Positions 5,693 to 8,212 of a stretch of 8,212 nt of DNA are shown here, in pieces (positions within the stretch are counted from its first letter, which is position 1; each line of letters starts with the position of its first letter). This stretch comes from CAVIQK01 sp964613035 (GTDB lineage Bacteria > Bacillota > Clostridia > Christensenellales > DTU072), in assembly GCA_964613035.1 (NCBI GenBank), contig CAZTFQ010000029.1, positions 1 through 8,212 of the forward strand, written 5' to 3'. The position numbers were made by a program, and so were the translations under genes. The notes below the pieces were generated by a model. It was not told the DNA's origin and ran no database searches. It worked only from the letters and a program-made list of their open reading frames with translations.

Positions 5693-6949
5693 ATGGATAA
5701 GAAGAAAAAAAGCGTAAAGCGCCCCAATCCTTTCGTATATTACCCGATAGTGCTGACGGTCAAGTTGCTGTCCAAGATACTCTTCGGAGTCCGCATAGAC
5801 AAGAAGGCTCTCAAAAAAGTAAAAGGACCGATGGTCATAGTGAGCAATCACGCGTCCACTCTCGACGTAGTGCTGATGGCGGCGGCGATATTCCCCAGGC
5901 GTATCAATATTATAGCCAGCAGAGACATATTTTCTTTTAAGGTCTTGAGACCTTTTATGAAATCGATGGGAGTCATTGCCAAGAATCCTTTCGGGATGGA
6001 TATAGCGTCTCTGAGGAAAATGACCGATGCGGTCAAGTGCGGTTGCAATCTCGGATTGTATCCTGAAGGCAAAACCTCTCAGGATGGCAGCAACATCCAT
6101 TATCTGCCCCCGATAGGGAAGTTTATCAAGATGCTCGGAGTCAACGTCGTTTCGGTCAGATCTCTGGGGTCGTTTTGTACCAAGCATCGTTTTCAAAAAG
6201 GATTTTCCTTCGGCCGCATTTCCGTAAAAGTCGATTTACTCTATACTCCCGAGCAACTTAAAGAGGCGACTCCCGATGCCGTCCACGCCAAGATACTCGA
6301 GGCGATCAAATTCAACGACAACGACTATCAGATAGACAATCATATCAGATTCAGAAGCAAGGCTCTCGCGGAAAATCTCAATTTCATTCTCTATAAGTGT
6401 CCCGTGTGCGGCGCGGAATATGAAATGAGCGCGGAAAAGGATATCCTGACCTGTAACGCTTGCGGCAACAAGCTAAGGTTTACGGAATACGGAGTGCTGG
6501 AGCCCGTCGGAGAGACGGATAAAGCGGTCTATAATCGTATAGACGACTGGTTCGCGTACGAGAGAAGCAACGTCCGAGCGGAGCTCGTAGAGAAGGGCGA
6601 TAACTTCTATTTCGAGACGCCCGTGACGCTGTCTACCTTCGATAAAGAGAGCAATCAACACGTGGTGCGAGGTAAGGGACGCTTCGTCCTGACCGCCGCC
6701 GATATGGCGTATATAGGTACGATAGACGACGAGCCCGTCGAGGAGAGACTGTCGATAAAAGAGATGAATTCTCTCTCCACCAAGAGAATAGAGGCGATCA
6801 ATTTCCCTCACGGCGATATTATCTATCGACTCAAGCTGGACGAAAACAAATACGCCACCCTCATTACGCTGTACGTGGAAGAGAGATACAGACTCACTCA
6901 CGGCTTGCCCGAACTTCCTTCGGCAGCCCATTCTTCGTCAAAGGCTTGA
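5693..6949 (+). CDS. PlsC-type acyltransferase fused to a zinc-ribbon-like C-terminal region
   Basis: Residues 1 to about 210 form a lysophosphatidic acid acyltransferase (PlsC) domain, which moves an acyl chain onto a lysophospholipid at the cytoplasmic face of the membrane. The catalytic NHASTLD (N52, H53, D58) fits NHx4D. The second motif is LYPEGKTS at about 122-129. The N-terminus is very basic (MDKKKKSVKR) and is followed by a hydrophobic stretch at about 14-32 that could dip into the membrane. An unusual C-terminal half follows: a zinc-ribbon-like CPVCG...CNACG pattern (C236, C239, C254, C257), then about 160 residues of mixed beta-type sequence without a family I recognise. Most PlsC proteins end near 240 residues. 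The gene has no clear ribosome site and starts 6 nt after the aminopeptidase stop, so it may depend on translational coupling. The stop codon lies within the -35 box of the fba promoter. Confidence 0.88.
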   Translation: MDKKKKSVKRPNPFVYYPIVLTVKLLSKILFGVRIDKKALKKVKGPMVIVSNHASTLDVVLMAAAIFPRRINIIASRDIFSFKVLRPFMKSMGVIAKNPFGMDIASLRKMTDAVKCGCNLGLYPEGKTSQDGSNIHYLPPIGKFIKMLGVNVVSVRSLGSFCTKHRFQKGFSFGRISVKVDLLYTPEQLKEATPDAVHAKILEAIKFNDNDYQIDNHIRFRSKALAENLNFILYKCPVCGAEYEMSAEKDILTCNACGNKLRFTEYGVLEPVGETDKAVYNRIDDWFAYERSNVRAELVEKGDNFYFETPVTLSTFDKESNQHVVRGKGRFVLTAADMAYIGTIDDEPVEERLSIKEMNSLSTKRIEAINFPHGDIIYRLKLDENKYATLITLYVEERYRLTHGLPELPSAAHSSSKA

Positions 6950-6973
6950 CAAGGATACTCGGGGTGTAATAAT
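6946..6973 (+). promoter_or_regulatory. fba promoter
   Basis: A perfect -35 box TTGACA at 6946-6951 overlaps the TGA stop (6947-6949) of the acyltransferase gene. The best -10 box is AATAAT at 6968-6973 (5 of 6 consensus, 16-bp spacer). TAATAT at 6970-6975 with an 18-bp spacer is an alternative. Either choice gives a leader of about 45 nt before the fba start at 7025. Confidence 0.7.
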
Positions 6974-6993
6974 ATTATCTTGATTGAAAATTT

Positions 6994-7013
6994 GCGCCGT
7001 CAGAGGCGTTTTT
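6994..7013 (+). promoter_or_regulatory. Small hairpin plus T5 in the fba leader, possible attenuator
   Basis: GCGCC (6994-6998) can pair with GGCGT (7005-7009), including one G-U pair, around a 6-nt loop. The T run at 7009-7013 leads straight into the GGAGGT ribosome site at 7014-7019. It has the outline of a weak intrinsic terminator in a 5' leader. The stem is short, so it could also be incidental. Confidence 0.3.
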
Positions 7014-7024
7014 GGAGGTTTAAT

Positions 7025-7954
7025 ATGCCATTAGTAACTAGTGAAAAGATGTTTAAGGACGCTTATAAGGGCGGTTACGCCATCGGCGCGTTCAACGTCA
7101 ACAACATGGAGACCATTCAGGGTATAGTCGAAGCGGCTAAAGAAGAAAACGCTCCTCTTATTCTTCAGGTTTCGTCGGGCGCCAGAAAGTACGCCAATCC
7201 TACCTACCTCACCAAGCTCGTCCAGGCGGCGGTAGAAGACTCCGGTCTTCCGATCTGTCTCCACCTCGATCACGGCGACAGCTTTGAGCTCTGTAAAGAT
7301 TGTATCGACAAGGGGTTCACTTCCGTTATGATCGACGGCTCGCACCTTCCTTTTGAAGAGAACATTAAGCTCACTCGCTCCGTAGTAGAGTACGCTCACG
7401 ACCACGGCGTGGTTGTAGAAGCGGAGCTCGGACGTCTCGCGGGTATAGAAGACGCTGTCAACGTCAAAGCCGACGACGCTATGTACACCGACCCCAACGA
7501 AGTGGAAGAATTCGTCAACAGCACCGGCGTGGATTCTCTCGCCATCGCTATCGGCACCAGCCACGGCGCGTATAAATTCAAAACCGAACCTAAACTCCGC
7601 TTCGACATCCTCGAAGAAGTCGGCAGACGTCTCCCCGAATTCCCCATCGTCCTTCACGGCGCTTCCAGCGTACCTCAGTATCTCGTAGAACAGATCAACG
7701 AGTACGGCGGACAAATGCCCGGAGCCAAAGGCGTACCGGAAGAAATGCTCCGTAAGGCAGCCACCATGGCGGTATGTAAAATCAACATCGACTCCGACCT
7801 CCGTATGGCAGTGACCGCGACCGTCAGAAAATACTTCCAGGAGAATCCTTCTCACTTCGACCCCAGACAGTACCTCGGACCTGCCAGAGCGGCGGTTAAA
7901 GAAGTCGTCAAGCATAAGCTGGTTGATGTGCTCGGGTGTGCAGGCAAAGCTTAA
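7025..7954 (+). CDS. fba: Class II fructose-1,6-bisphosphate aldolase
   Basis: This 309-residue cytoplasmic zinc enzyme interconverts fructose-1,6-bisphosphate with dihydroxyacetone phosphate and glyceraldehyde-3-phosphate in glycolysis. Catalytic and zinc residues are present: D82 and H83 in LHLDHG, E134 in EAELGRLAG, H180 in GTSHGAYKF, H211 in VLHGASSVP, and N254 with D256 in KINIDSD. Its length of about 305-310 residues fits the shorter class II form of many Gram-positive bacteria. The ATG at 7025 is chosen because GGAGGT lies at 7014-7019 and the protein then begins at the usual MPLVTSEKMF. A longer reading from the TTG at 6980 would run over the leader hairpin and add non-conserved residues. 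The gene has its own promoter and terminator. Tagatose-bisphosphate aldolase is a close relative that cannot be fully excluded, but the sequence pattern and its unlinked context favour the glycolytic enzyme. Confidence 0.95.
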   Translation: MPLVTSEKMFKDAYKGGYAIGAFNVNNMETIQGIVEAAKEENAPLILQVSSGARKYANPTYLTKLVQAAVEDSGLPICLHLDHGDSFELCKDCIDKGFTSVMIDGSHLPFEENIKLTRSVVEYAHDHGVVVEAELGRLAGIEDAVNVKADDAMYTDPNEVEEFVNSTGVDSLAIAIGTSHGAYKFKTEPKLRFDILEEVGRRLPEFPIVLHGASSVPQYLVEQINEYGGQMPGAKGVPEEMLRKAATMAVCKINIDSDLRMAVTATVRKYFQENPSHFDPRQYLGPARAAVKEVVKHKLVDVLGCAGKA

Positions 7955-8078
7955 TTTTCGATTATCCGCGGCGTGATACTGCGCAACGCTTGCGATGCGC
8001 GCGCCTAGAGTACGTCTGAGTACACGTCGGCGCTGTGCTTCGCACGTTTGCTTGTCTGACACCGCGTCTAATCGAAAA
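7955..8078. repeat. 124-bp foldback (near-palindromic) element after fba
   Basis: The outer arms TTTTCGATTA (7955-7964) and TAATCGAAAA (8069-8078) are perfectly inverted. Inside, further blocks pair in order: CGCGG 7967-7971 with CCGCG 8062-8066, AACG 7985-7988 with CGTT 8045-8048, TGCGA 7991-7995 with TCGCA 8040-8044, GCGCC 8001-8005 with GGCGC 8029-8033, and GTAC 8010-8013 with GTAC 8020-8023. The exact midpoint of the outer arms falls in the GTCTGA loop. TAA flanks both sides (7952-7954, which is the fba stop codon, and 8079-8081), as a 3-bp target duplication would. It contains no gene. It could be a MITE- or REP-like repeat or a long structured 3' UTR; no second copy is in the window. 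Confidence 0.7.
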
Positions 8079-8091
8079 TAACCATCCATTT

Positions 8092-8134
8092 AAGAACAAA
8101 AAGACATCGCGATGATGTCTTTTTTGTTGTTCTT
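8092..8134. terminator. Strong intrinsic terminator of fba, probably bidirectional
   Basis: GACATC (8103-8108) pairs with GATGTC (8114-8119) around a 5-nt loop. An A run (8098-8102) precedes it and six Ts (8120-8125) follow, which can extend the stem by five or more A-T pairs. Outer AAGAAC (8092-8097) and GTTCTT (8129-8134) also pair. The symmetry means it could also end a leftward transcript from the gene at the right edge. Confidence 0.9.
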
Positions 8135-8158
8135 AACCCTTAACAGACGATATAAGAA

Positions 8159-8212
8159 TTAATTTCTTGTATATTTGACGTAGCCGTCCTTATCAGAGCT
8201 TTCCGCTAGAGT
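8159..8212 (-). CDS. C-terminal end of an unidentified leftward gene (partial)
   Basis: On the minus strand one frame is open from the window edge to a TAA at 8159-8161, encoding 17 residues ending in DGYVKYTRN. The other two minus-strand frames hit stops within the first 20 bases, and the plus-strand frames also contain stops. The end lies about 25 bp beyond the symmetrical terminator, a natural arrangement for a gene converging with fba. The fragment is too short to name. Confidence 0.45.
   Translation of the reverse strand, partial: TLAESSDKDGYVKYTRN

Noticed and set aside
6980..7024. N-terminal extension of fba by 15 residues from a TTG
   Set aside because: GGAGGT directly precedes the ATG at 7025, and the extension covers the leader hairpin and is not aldolase-like.
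7955..8078. CRISPR array or tRNA gene in the foldback region
   Set aside because: There are no regularly spaced direct repeats and no cloverleaf or T-loop signature; the pairing is one nested long hairpin.
7031..8089. Long open frame antisense to fba (352 codons)
   Set aside because: It mirrors the codon bias of fba, crosses the foldback element, has no ribosome site and gives a low-complexity His/Val/Asp-rich protein unlike a real family.

Overview
The window looks like chromosomal DNA of a Gram-positive, anaerobe-like bacterium, most likely a member of the Clostridia. The reasons are sigma-A type promoters (TTGACA / TATAAT, about 17 bp apart), strong AAGGAG ribosome sites, Gram-positive-style lipoprotein signals and short intrinsic terminators. 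The gene set (luxS, a low-molecular-weight thioredoxin reductase, an M29 aminopeptidase, class II aldolase) fits. The moderate G+C and a strong taste for GAC, GTC, TCG and GCG codons suggest an uncultured gut lineage such as Christensenellales. That placement is an inference and cannot be settled from this window.

Region 1 (1-2170) is accessory in character. It carries two adjacent, diverged paralogous lipoproteins of unknown function. Each is a separate transcription unit with its own promoter, and a terminator-like hairpin follows each. Both promoters have a run of exactly eight Gs between the -35 and -10 boxes, giving spacers of 15 and 16 bp, shorter than the usual 17. Small changes in G-run length would move either promoter toward or away from optimal spacing, so this is a candidate transcriptional phase-variation system for surface lipoproteins, and the most interesting signal here. 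The stretch is visibly more A+T-rich than what follows.

Region 2 (2178-4534) is conserved housekeeping. trxB reads leftward and shares a compact divergent promoter region with a rightward operon of a small three-pass membrane protein and luxS. A YjbQ-family gene follows, with a strong promoter so close to its start codon that its mRNA is probably leaderless.

Region 3 (4580-6949) holds an M29 aminopeptidase and, 6 nt downstream and in the same reading frame, an unusual acyltransferase. The latter is a PlsC domain joined to a four-cysteine zinc-ribbon-like segment and an uncharacterised C-terminal domain.

Region 4 (6946-8212) holds fba (class II fructose-bisphosphate aldolase) with its own promoter, whose -35 box overlaps the acyltransferase stop codon. 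Directly after the fba stop codon is a 124-bp foldback (near-palindromic) element flanked by TAA on both sides, then a strong intrinsic terminator. The last 54 bases can be read as the C-terminal end of a leftward gene cut off by the window edge.
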